This document shows positions 46,570-56,292 of a stretch of DNA of 64,000 bases, one piece after another; positions within the stretch are counted from its first letter, which is position 1; each line of letters opens with the position of its first letter. The position numbers and the translations under genes were made by a program. The stretch comes from Spiroplasma sabaudiense Ar-1343. GTDB lineage: Bacteria > Bacillota_I > Bacilli_A > Mycoplasmatales > Mycoplasmataceae. Under the pieces are notes generated by a model. That model worked only from the letters and a program-made list of their open reading frames with translations, had not been told where the DNA came from and did not search any database. The DNA lies in the NCBI RefSeq assembly GCF_000565215.1, contig NZ_CP006934.1, positions 620,001 to 684,000 on the forward strand, in the 5' to 3' direction.

Positions 46570-47883
46570 CTAATCAATTTTTAAGTCACTTATAATCTTA
46601 ATAATCACTGGTTCATGAAACTCTTTGTCAACAATTTCAAATGTCATTTCAGCACTGGCTGTAAAATCACTGACAATCGGTTTGTTTGTCATAAGTGTCA
46701 TTACAACCTCTCCAGCTTTTACATACTCTCCTGAGCCCTTATTTAGACTAATTCCCGCTGCATAATCAATGCTATCTTCTTTGGTTGCCCTACCTGCACC
46801 GATTTTCATAGCTAACAGCCCTAGGCGATCTGTATCACAATAGCGAACATTACCTGATTTTGACGCCAAAACTTCGATTTTATTTTTGGTTATGAAATTT
46901 TTATCATAATTTTCAATTACCCCAAAATCTCCACCTTGAGCATTAATAAACTGTTTTAAGATTGGAGCCGCTTCCCCACTGACTAGTCGTTGACGAGCTG
47001 CTAATTTAGCTGCTGGTAAGTCTTTAAAAAGTTTTGCTTGCAATAAAGTAATTCCCACAGCTGTCTCAGTTAACTCTACTAAGTCTGCTGGACCTTTACC
47101 AAGTAAAGTTTCATAAGCCTCACGAACCTCGTTAGCATTCCCGATTTGACGTCCCAATGGCTTATCCATGTCAGTAATCATTGCGGCAATATTTCGGTTA
47201 TGATTTTTACCAATTTCTACCATTGTTTGAGCTAGCAATGTTGCTTGTTCGATTGTTTCCATAAAAGCACCACTACCCATTTTAACATCCAAAATGATTC
47301 CATTTCCTGCAATTGCAAGTTTTTTAGACATAATGCTTGAGGCGATTAGTGGAATTGAGTCAACTGTCCCAGTTACATCTCTTAGGGCATAAAGTTTTTT
47401 ATCTGCTGGCACAATTTCCCCAGATTGTGAAATTATGCTCATTCCCACTTTATTAACAATCTCTTCAAATTTAGCTTCGCTCACCTCTCCTGTTCAACCA
47501 GGACAAGACTCTAACTTATCAATTGTTCCCCCGGTTTGTCCTAAGCCTCTTCCAGAAAGTTTAGCCACTTTCAATCCAAAACTTGCCACTAACGGGGCAT
47601 AAATTAGTGAGGTCTTATCTCCAACCCCTCCAGTTGAGTGTTTATCAACTTTGAAGCCTGAAACTGCTTTCAAGTCATAAGTTTTACCACTATTGACCAT
47701 TGCGCCAGTAAGGTTTGATGTTTCCAAAGAATTCATTCCCTTAAAATAAATAGCCATTGACATAGCGCTCATTTGATAATCTTTAATTTCGTTACTTACA
47801 AAACCGGCAATTAAGTAATCAATTTCTTCTTTGCTTAAAGCCAGGCCTTTTTTCTTTTTATTTATTAATTCTGCAAAATTCAT
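46570..47883 (-). CDS. deoA: Pyrimidine-nucleoside (thymidine) phosphorylase
   Basis: 437 residues. Splits thymidine or uridine into base and sugar phosphate for salvage. It has the phosphate-binding KHSTGGVGDKTS, SGRGLGQTGGT, and DVKMGSGAFM, with one TGA-Trp. The start MNFAEL has AATAGGAG upstream and follows plsC by 19 nt. Complements thyA and folA, which follow upstream in the same direction. Confidence 0.95.
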
Positions 47884-47902
47884 TTTAACTCCTATTAGAA
47901 AA

Positions 47903-48820
47903 TTATTTTTTCTTTTTTTCTTTTTTCTTAGCTGGTGAAGTTGTTTCAAAATTCTGGTATTTATCCATATTTTTTATAACTTCTTTGCGGACGTTATTTG
48001 TTAAGATATCAGTTTTAATTGATATGAATTTTTCAGGTAGCATCGGTTTACCAAAAACAACCTTAATTGTTAATTTTTTTGGCCTTTGCTTAGCAAAGAC
48101 GTAGTGCGAATCAATAATTGTTACTGGAATAATTGGAACATACGCTGATTGAGCAATTTTCATACTTGCCCCTTGGAATTCTCCAACTTCTTGGGTTGAA
48201 CTTCTAGTTCCCTCGGGAAAAACTACCAAACTTCTATGGTATTGATTTAATAGTTCTTTACCCTCTTTAAAGGCATTTAAAGCGCTTCGTGGATTTTGAC
48301 GGTCTAATGGAATTGCATCTATTAATTTAACGAAACGACCAAAAGTTTTATCATTTCACAATTCTTGTTTTGCGATGAATGCTAATGGCTGTTGACGACT
48401 AAAATCATTTATTGCAATCAAAGCAACTGGATCAAAATTTGACTGATGATTTGGTGCTAAAATAACTCCGCGATCTAGTCAATTTTCAATATCAACCACT
48501 TGGATTTTAACATCAAGAAGTCATAACATTCGTCGGGCAATTTTTTTAACCCAGTGATAACGATATTCTTCACTATAAGAGTTAGGGTCTCGTTTAATTC
48601 TACGAGCCATTTTTTTAGCTTTTCTAAAATTCATTAAAACTATAAATCAAATTAGAAACAACTTTCATTTGTTGAAGTTTTTTGAGCCTTGGTCATCTTT
48701 TTTGGCTTTCTTTTCGGCCTTACTTTTTTTTGATTTTGAATCAGTTTGAGCCTCTACCAATTCATTGGTAGTAACTTTTGACTCTTCAATTTCAAGCTCT
48801 AATTTCTGTTTTTCTTTCAT
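47903..48820 (-). CDS. plsC: 1-acyl-sn-glycerol-3-phosphate acyltransferase PlsC
   Basis: 305 residues. Makes phosphatidic acid. Acyltransferase motifs are NHQSNFDP, IDAIPLDRQN and FPEGTRSS. Unusually, the frame continues upstream over TGA-Trp codons into a hydrophilic N-terminal extension of about 50 residues rich in Lys, Glu and Ser. The C terminus is also Lys-rich. The extension is counted because AAAGGA lies just before the ATG at 48818-48820 and folA ends right there. Starting at MNFRKAK (48634) would give the classic length. Confidence 0.88.
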
Positions 48821-48821
48821 C

Positions 48822-49295
48822 TTAGAAAATCCTTTCATATTTCTTGACGATAAAATCATCATATTCTTCCTCAGAGTAAACTCTAAAATCCGAAAAACTT
48901 AAATCCGGAAATTTTGTATCTCCATCGTAATCTTTCTTTATTATACTTACAATTAGCTCATCTGCAAAAGGAAAAAGTAATTTATATACTTGAGAACCTC
49001 CGATTACCATCAAATCTTCTTTATTGTTATTTTTGTATTTTTGAATCAATTCATTTACATCTTTGATTCATTCCAGATTATCACTGTTAGAGGTGTTTTG
49101 CGAACTTAAGACAAAGTTTTGGCGGTCTGGTAATGCTTTAGATCCAATCGCTTCAAAGGTCTTTCTTCCCATCAAAATTGCTTTATTTATTGTCATTGCT
49201 TTAAAAAAAGCCATTTCCTGACTAATTTTTCAAGGCAATTTATTATCCTTACCAATAATTCCTGACTTAGTTTGAGCCCAAATTAGTTTAATCAT
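48822..49295 (-). CDS. folA: Dihydrofolate reductase
   Basis: 157 residues. Regenerates tetrahydrofolate after ThyA. Motifs are IWAQTKSGIIGKDNKLPW at the N terminus (Trp by TGA in part), AILMGRKTFEAIG, and VIGGSQVYKLLFPFADEL. The ATG overlaps the thyA stop (TAATG), and the stop is 1 nt from the plsC start. Confidence 0.95.
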
Positions 49296-50164
49296 TAGAC
49301 GGCCACCTTCCCCTTAATTGCAGGATCTGGATTGTAATTTTCCAAACTAATGTCATTGGGATCTAAGTCAAAAATTGATTTAGACTGATCTAGAATTACC
49401 AATTGAGGCAATTTCTTTGGTTTTCGCAATAACTGCATTTCAATTTGTTCGAGGTGATTTTTATAAATATGTGCATCCCCAATTGTGTGAATAAATTCTC
49501 CAGGAGTTAATTCAACTTCTCTTGCAATTAAAATTAATAAAAGCGCATAACTTGAAATATTAAAAGGGATTCCCAAAAAAACATCGCCGCTTCGTTGATA
49601 TAATTGCAAATTTAAACGACCGTCAGGGGTTACATAAAACTGAAATAAACTATGACATGGTGGTAGTGCCATATGATTAATTTCTGCGGGGTTTCATGAA
49701 GATATCAAGTGCCTACGAGAATCAGGATTATTTTTTAGATTACAAATTAATTCCTTTAGTTGGTCAACTCCATTAAAATTTCTTCACTGTTTTCCATAAA
49801 CAGGACCCAAATCACCATGCTTTTGTGCAAAGTCGCTGTCAAAGCGAATTTTTTCAATAAATTGCTCCAGGGTTTCGCCTTGAAAATCTTCGGTTTTTTT
49901 ATAATTTTCATAGGGCCATTCGTTTCAAATGTTAACTTTACGATCCACTAAGTATTTAATATTAGTATCCCCTGAAATAAATCATAATAATTCAACAACG
50001 ATTGCTTTGAAATAAACTTTTTTAGTTGTTAGAATCGGAAAGCCGTCGCTTAAATCAAAACGATGCTGGGTTCCAAAATAAGAAATAGTCCCTGTGTTTG
50101 TACGATCATTTTTTTCTTGACCTTGTTCTAAAACTGTTTTAACTAAACTAAAATATTGCTTCAT
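49295..50164 (-). CDS. thyA: Thymidylate synthase ThyA
   Basis: 289 residues. Converts dUMP to dTMP with methylene-tetrahydrofolate. It shows [23 protein letters not shown], the nucleophile Cys in [28 protein letters not shown] and HIYKNH. TGA-Trp codons occur in the middle section. Coupled to folA, as often seen. Confidence 0.97.
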
Positions 50165-50243
50165 TTAATCACCAATATTATTATAAACCAATCTCCTAAA
50201 TAAAATGCGAGATTTCTTATAATCACTTCTTTGAATTTTAAAA

Positions 50244-50561
50244 TTAACCAATAACAACGGCAATGGCATACTTTTTCTCATGGCTAATAGAAACTAGATA
50301 ATTTGAAAATTCCTTATTTTCAAAAACGGGTTGTTGATTTTGATAAGCAATATTGATATTATTCATTGCGACTGGTTGAGACAAAGTTTTTATCAATGCT
50401 TCTTTAGCGGCTCATCGCCCTGCCAAAAATTCCTTCTGAGAACGCTTATTTGACTTTGATTTAAAAATCTCTATTTCTGCACAATGCAAGATAAGTTCAA
50501 CTATTCGGTTCTTTAATTTTATTCGTTTCACTTCTACAATGTCAATTCCAATTTTTTGCAT
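50244..50561 (-). CDS. acpS: Holo-[acyl-carrier-protein] synthase AcpS
   Basis: 105 residues, short and not obvious from ATG-to-TGA reading. Adds phosphopantetheine to acyl carrier protein. Motifs are IGIDIVEVKRI with the metal-binding Asp, FLAGRWAAKEALIK with the Glu, and VSISHEKKYAIAVV. GAGGA precedes the ATG; it follows the CvpA-like gene by 13 nt. Confidence 0.92.
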
Positions 50562-50574
50562 CTTTTTTTCCTCA

Positions 50575-52041
50575 TTAAGCATAATCAACAATTTTAGCTC
50601 AATCTGAAAAATTGTACTTAATTTGATGATGGTAGTCGATTCCAGTGAATGGGTTTATTACATTACTGGTGCTAACAAGTTCCAAGCCAGCAATAAGACC
50701 TAAACTTGAGTAAAATGCTGGTAAAAAACTTGCTGTCCCAAATTCCTGATTTAGTTGATTAACCAAATAAATATTTTTAAAAAATGTATAAGTTTTCTCT
50801 CCGCTTTTCAATACATCAACAACGTGGTTGGTGCGGCCCGAAGCAACATTGTCAGCTGCAATTAAATCTGCGACTTTAATAAATTCGTTATCTGTTGCAG
50901 TTGGGTTTTCTTTATAAAATCTAGAAAAATCCCTTCTCCCCATCTGAGTTAATTGGTGTTGTTGCATGAAAGTTTCTAATTGTAATTTTAAATCAGTAAA
51001 ACTACCATACGAAAAATTAAATTGAGTAGTTTCATTGTCTTTTAAAGAGTCAGAAGTTTCAATTTTTGATAGCGAATCTGCAAGTGCTGCTGCTGCAAAA
51101 GAACCCTCAGTGACAACTCTAAAAAGATTTTGGGACTGTGGTGGCATTGACAAACTACAATTAATGACATCAGTTTTAAAATAATTGTTTGTTGAATAAT
51201 TATCAACATATAAATTGTTGATAAAGTCAATTGCTTCGTTTGTGGCAGTTTCTGGGTTATTTTGGCTAAATTCGTAAATTGTAAGCATCGGAATTACAAC
51301 AAATTTTGAAATACATTCAGTATTATAATAAAAACCGTATTTAGGTAAAAAGCGATAAGCATAGCTTGAAGGAGCACGGCGCATATAACTATTACCATTT
51401 TCAACAACTTTTTTAAAATTTTCAAAATTCAAATCTGAAGTATTAATATTTTGGTCAACGATTCGATGACTTTCGGTTTTGAAAAGCGGATTTGAAGCAA
51501 AGCTAAAAATTCCAAAAGCAGCAAATAAGCCCATAATTAGACCAAAGGTGGTTCCTAATAAAATATTGACATGGGAGTTAATTTTAATGCTTATTAGACG
51601 TTTTTTCAAAAAAGTAAAATATAAGATAATTGCAATTAAATTAATTGTAATTAGGAAAGTTGCTTGATAGAAAAAGTTGAGAACAACTGCAATTACCGAA
51701 GTCAAAAAACTTTCTGTAAGCGCATCTGTATTTATGATTAAGCCTTCAGTACTAGAACCAAAAATTCCTAAAATTTTTGCAAATGTACTTTGAATTACTT
51801 CGTTGAAACTAGAAATTAAATCCTTTAAAAAATCCAAATTAAAGATTGGTAAAATTAAAGAAACCGTGGCTGAAGTAATGACTGGAACTAGGAATATGAT
51901 TAAAATGGCTGCGAAAATATTAACTCCACCAAAGTAAACCATTACTCAAGCGCCCCTTTTCATTCCTCAAATTGTAAAGGCAATCAAAACTGTAAAAATT
52001 AACAGATCATATAATCATCACGGGCCAATATTTATTAACAT
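50575..52041 (-). CDS. CvpA-like multi-pass membrane protein with extracellular domain
   Basis: 488 residues. The N-terminal 55 residues with the segment WWLYDLLIF and FTIWGMKRGAWVMVYFGG resemble CvpA-family proteins; about four or five membrane helices follow to residue 180. The rest, about 270 residues, is soluble and likely outside the cell, with two Cys. The start ATG has an AAAGGAG site. CvpA in other bacteria is linked to secretion and envelope stress; the role here is unknown. Confidence 0.65.
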
Positions 52042-52110
52042 TTTAATTCTCCTTTGCTGATAACTAGTTTAAGCATTTAATATTATTATACATATTTTTT
52101 AGTAATTGTT

Positions 52111-52116
52111 TATAAT
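52111..52116 (+). promoter_or_regulatory. -10 box for rnhC
   Basis: TATAAT 18 nt upstream of the GTG start. The upstream sequence lacks a clear -35. Confidence 0.45.
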
Positions 52117-52134
52117 TATAAAGTGAGGTGCCTA

Positions 52135-52797
52135 GTGGATAAAGCAAATATTTTTCTTGATGAAAAGATTTTAATCGGAACCGATGAGGTCGGTGTGGGC
52201 GATTTTTTTGGCCCGCTAGTTGTTGTTGCTTGTCGAGTAAATATTGATGACTTTGTTGATAAAAAAATACTAGCACAAATTAATGACAGCAAGCAATTAA
52301 GCGATTCTAAGATTTATAATATCTTTGAAGCGATTAAAGAACAAGTTAAATATAGTGTTGTTATTATTGAAAATGAAAAATATAACAAAATTTATGACCA
52401 AGTTCAAAATAGTCATATTCTCAAAGCCCTAGGTCACAATAAAGCCTTAATAAATTTAATTTCAAACAATCCTGACTTTAAAAACGATAAAATAGTCATT
52501 GATGAATTTGTTAATTCAAAAAAATATTTTAGCTATCTTGAAAAAATTAAGGAACCCTATATTTTTCAAAATATTACTTTTTGCCAGAAAGCCGAAAGTA
52601 AATATTTGGCAGTTGCTTGTGCTAGCATTATTGCTCGCTGACACTTTTTAGAAAAAATTAAAGAACTTGAAACGGAACTAAAAATTACCCTTCCCCTAGG
52701 CGCAAGTAATGATGTCAAAACCTTAGTCCGTCAATATAAAAAAATACATCCCGATAAAGCAAAAACTTTTATCAAAATGCATTTTAAAGATTCTTAA
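52135..52797 (+). CDS. rnhC: Ribonuclease HIII, short form
   Basis: 220 residues. Cuts RNA in RNA-DNA hybrids. The motif GTDEVGVGDFFGPLVVVA is of RNase HIII type (HII would have GxDExGRG). Later motifs are DSKQLSD and AVACASIIARW, with Trp by TGA. The N-terminal TBP-like domain of typical RNase HIII (about 90 residues) is missing; only about 10 residues precede the catalytic motif. The start GTG at 52135 has GAGG 6 nt upstream. The 3' end overlaps the convergent dCMP deaminase by 14 bp. Confidence 0.9.
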
Positions 52798-53269
52798 TTA
52801 ATTTAACTTTTATAGGAGGTTTTTGAGAAAACGTAATGTTAACATCTGTTAACATTTTTTTGGCAGCAATGTTGTCTGGGGTTCCATCATATTTGTTCGA
52901 ACCAAAGTAAACATGGCGAATTCCCGCTTGAATAATAACCTTGGTACACTGATGACAAGGAAATAAAGTTGTATAAATATCACAACCAGAAAGGTCATCA
53001 CGAGATGATACAATTGCATTCATTTCAGCATGAACAATATAGGGATACTTATTTTGGAATTCATCTGAACTATTTCGTTCCCAGGGATAATCATCATTTG
53101 AAATGCCCCTGGGAAAGCCATTATAGCCTGAACTAATAATCTTATTCAAATTATTTACAACAACACAACCAACTTGAGTTTGAGGATCTTTACTTCGCAT
53201 TGCATTTAATTCAGCAATTGCCATAAAATATTCATCTCATGAAATAAAATCATCGCGGTGTTTTGTCAT
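52784..53269 (-). CDS. comEB: dCMP deaminase (ComEB family)
   Basis: 161 residues. Converts dCMP to dUMP, the substrate of ThyA in this same window. The zinc motifs HAEMNAI and PCHQC are complete. The N terminus MTKHRDDFISWDEYFMA includes a TGA-Trp. The ribosome site is weak, and the start sits right behind the stop of the membrane protein gene, so coupling is likely. Confidence 0.93.
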
Positions 53270-53271
53270 AA

Positions 53272-54630
53272 CTACATTAAAACCAAGACATTGCCATCCA
53301 GCACAAAAGCCAAGTCTCATCCAATTTTGTCAAAAATTGAATTTGCCATTCCCAATTTTATAAAGCCACTTTGAATATACATTGCCAAAGCATTAATTGT
53401 TGCATTGTGATAAGCTGGGGTAAAAGCTGGCACCAATAACATAATAAGTGGAGTTGCTAAAAATCCAAATGTCATTAAGTACCCTGTTGCAAGTTCCAAT
53501 GACATCCCTTTATAGCTGGCATTAAAGATTATAGTCACACCACAACCAATCATAAATCCTGCTGAAATTTCTCAATAAAGTGAGTCATTTGCAAAAAGAA
53601 TTGGTGAAATAAGTAAAATAACTAGCGGCATTATAATTGAACGTTTAACCAAAATAGAAATGACATCACTTTTACCTAAGGTTTTGATAAAAATCGCTCC
53701 AATTAATATTGCTGAAATTATTAGTGGGCCTCCTGAAACTTTTCCAGGGAGCATAACCGATAATACCAAACCTGCTATTACATAACTTATAAAAACTATT
53801 AGCATTGTCTTGATGAATCCTATCGTATTTTCTGCAAATGCTGATAGTTTTCGCAAAATAACAAAATTAACTACTAAAAAAATTAAAATTATAAACAATC
53901 CATTCGGAGACATTTCAATTGCAACTCCATAAGTTAGAACTCTTCAAAATTGCCCCCCTAAAATGGTTAAATTGTAATTTGTTCCACCAAGAAATAGCTT
54001 TACACTATCTCCCCCATAACTAACTGCCCCAGAGGCTCAAAAAGTAATATAAAAGAATAGTAAAACAGGTAAAAAGGAAAATAAAGCTAAATTAATTCAA
54101 GTTCCAATTAACTGGCCGCTTTGAATTTTACTATGAAACTCTTTGAATTTTTTGCTCACATTACTATTTGAATCATCTAAGTCTTCAATAAATTTTTTAA
54201 CTTGTTCTTGATCTTTTAAGTCAACAACAATTTCATCTTTTGTGTTGTCAGATTCAAACTTCAAAGTTTCAATTTTTGGAAAATATGGTTTTAGTTGAGA
54301 TATTAAATTTTTTTCATTTCCAACAATTTTGATATTAGAATTAGTGTTTTTTTCAGACATTGAATTTGTATCATCTAGATAAATTCAAATAACTTCTGCT
54401 CGAGCTCTGGCAGCCTCTTTTAAATCTGTCACAAGTTTGTCAACAATAGTGTCATTTAGAAAATCATCATCTCCTGAAGATGACTTAATTCTAATTACTT
54501 TTATTTTGGCATTATTGTTATATAGATATGAAACTTCATCATTATTTTTAGTTTTATGTGGTTTATAACCCTCTTTTTTAATAAAATAATTTACTAAAGC
54601 AAAACGATTATTAGCGATTTCTGATTTCAT
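53272..54630 (-). CDS. Rhomboid-like membrane protein, catalytic residues degenerate
   Basis: 452 residues. An N-terminal cytosolic domain of about 175 residues, then about seven membrane helices. The membrane part starts like a rhomboid (GGTNYNLTILGGQFWRVLTYG). A segment GKVSGGPLIISAILIGA stands where rhomboids have GASGAIFGL, so the Ser may remain. The first His region reads AIEMSPNG, and the position of the catalytic His in a later helix reads LATGYLM. It is thus probably an inactive pseudoprotease. The start ATG has AGGGGT upstream. Confidence 0.6.
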
Positions 54631-54639
54631 GGTATACCC

Positions 54640-55557
54640 CTAATTAAACTTTCTTAACTCTATTATTTTATCATTAAATTGTTCTGGTGGCTCAACTTCA
54701 AAAAACATTTTTTTATTTGTGATTGGATGGTTAAATTCTAATTTAGCAGCGTGCAAATATTGCCCAAACGAAGACTTCTTATCGCTTAAAAATCCATAAA
54801 CTTGGTCTCCAACAATCGGATGCTTGATGAAATTAAAGTGAACTCTTATTTGATGTGTACGGCCCGTTTCAATAACACAACTAATTAAAGTTGCTTTTTC
54901 AAAACGCTCTAAAACCTTAAAAGTAGTTTTAGCATATTTACTATTTTTGTCAATAACTGCCATTTTTTTACGATCAACAGGGTGACGACCAATTGGGGCG
55001 TCAATAATTCCTTCGTTTTCTAAAATGACTCCTTGAACAATACCAAGATACTCTTTTCTAATTTCGCGATTTTTTAGCATCTCAGTCAAATTCTTATGAG
55101 CCTTGTCAGTTTTGGCAACTACAAGAAGTCCTGTGGTTTGCTTATCAAGTCGATGAACAATTCCTGGTCTTTGGACTCCCCCAATTGTTGATAAGTCCTT
55201 AATTTGATGCATTAAGCCATTTACCAGAGTACCAGATAAATTTCCCAATGCTGGATGAACGACCATATCATTGGGTTTATTAACCACAATAATGTCACTA
55301 TCCTCATAAATTATTGGAATGTCTAATTTTTCAGGTTTGATTTCTGATGGCTTGATTTCTGGAATCAATAGCTTAACTTCATCTTGAGGCTTTAATTTAT
55401 AGCGCGCAGGCTTAACTTCTCCGTTTACCTCAACTAAGTTATCTGTAATTAATTTTTGTAAATAAGAACGCGAAAAATCGAACTCCTCTTGGCAGCTCGT
55501 AAACAAAAATTTATCTAATCTTTCAGTCTCTTTCACAAGTAAAATTATCTTTTCCAA
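54640..55557 (-). CDS. rluD: 23S rRNA pseudouridine synthase RluD family
   Basis: 305 residues without TGA-Trp. S4-like domain at the N terminus (LDKFLFTSCQ, SRSYLQKLITDNLVEVNG), then the catalytic HRLDKQTTG, and RTHQIRVH near the end. The start is TTG at 55555-55557, 5 nt behind the lspA stop. It follows lspA, the conserved lspA-rluD order of Firmicutes. Confidence 0.93.
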   Translation of the reverse strand: MEKIILLVKETERLDKFLFTSCQEEFDFSRSYLQKLITDNLVEVNGEVKPARYKLKPQDEVKLLIPEIKPSEIKPEKLDIPIIYEDSDIIVVNKPNDMVVHPALGNLSGTLVNGLMHQIKDLSTIGGVQRPGIVHRLDKQTTGLLVVAKTDKAHKNLTEMLKNREIRKEYLGIVQGVILENEGIIDAPIGRHPVDRKKMAVIDKNSKYAKTTFKVLERFEKATLISCVIETGRTHQIRVHFNFIKHPIVGDQVYGFLSDKKSSFGQYLHAAKLEFNHPITNKKMFFEVEPPEQFNDKIIELRKFN

Positions 55558-55562
55558 ATTCT

Positions 55563-56282
55563 CTAACCTTCCTTGCTTTTTTTGGTTTTATTTTTCAAAT
55601 CGCCTTCTTTTTCTTTTAAAGTTGGCTTATTTTTGGGATCTGGATTTTCTGGTAGTTTTTGTTTGAGTAACTCTCGTCCGTCAAAATCAGCTTCAATATT
55701 TTTGGCCGCCTTCGCTTCTTTAACATACTTTACAATTGTAAATGGTAAAGCAACGACAATCAAGTAAACAACTGAGATATTGACTCATAAATCAGCAATA
55801 TTAAATATATAATTTGAACTTCCCAAAAAGCTAAAGTCTCAAACTAGAAAGTCCACAACTCCTCCAACAATTGCTGGATAACCTGAAGTTGCTGGAATTG
55901 TTGGTGCTCATGCTCGTCCCAATAAATTAGCTCAACTACCAGATAATAGAATTGTTATTCCCACTAGTCAAACTCGATCATTTATAAAGACAAAAAATAA
56001 AGACATTAATATCGTTACAATGGTTGCAATGCTTACAGCTAAAGCCAGATTGTTAGCATTCATTCCATAAGCAGCCCCCGGGTTAATTGTGTAATGTAAA
56101 TTTAAAAACCCTGGTCACATTTGCTTTTTTTCACCAAAAGTCATAGTTGAAACCACAATCCCTTTAGTTATTCAATCAATTGCAACTAAAGCCGAAAACA
56201 ATGGTAGGCAAACTAAAAGTTTGAATTTTCAATTATAGTCATATTCTTTTAAAAATTTCTTAAATGAACTTCATTTAGACAT
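55563..56282 (-). CDS. lspA: Lipoprotein signal peptidase LspA with charged C-terminal extension
   Basis: 239 residues. Aspartic membrane protease that cleaves the signal peptide of lipoproteins such as those at 17200-22659. Four membrane helices carry HYTINPGAAYG, GGVVDFLVWDF and FNIADLWVN (the two catalytic Asp). After the last helix the protein continues for about 60 residues of Lys/Glu/Pro-rich sequence, which standard LspA (about 150-170 residues) lacks. GGAGG precedes the ATG. Confidence 0.93.
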
Positions 56283-56292
56283 AAAAGCCTCC

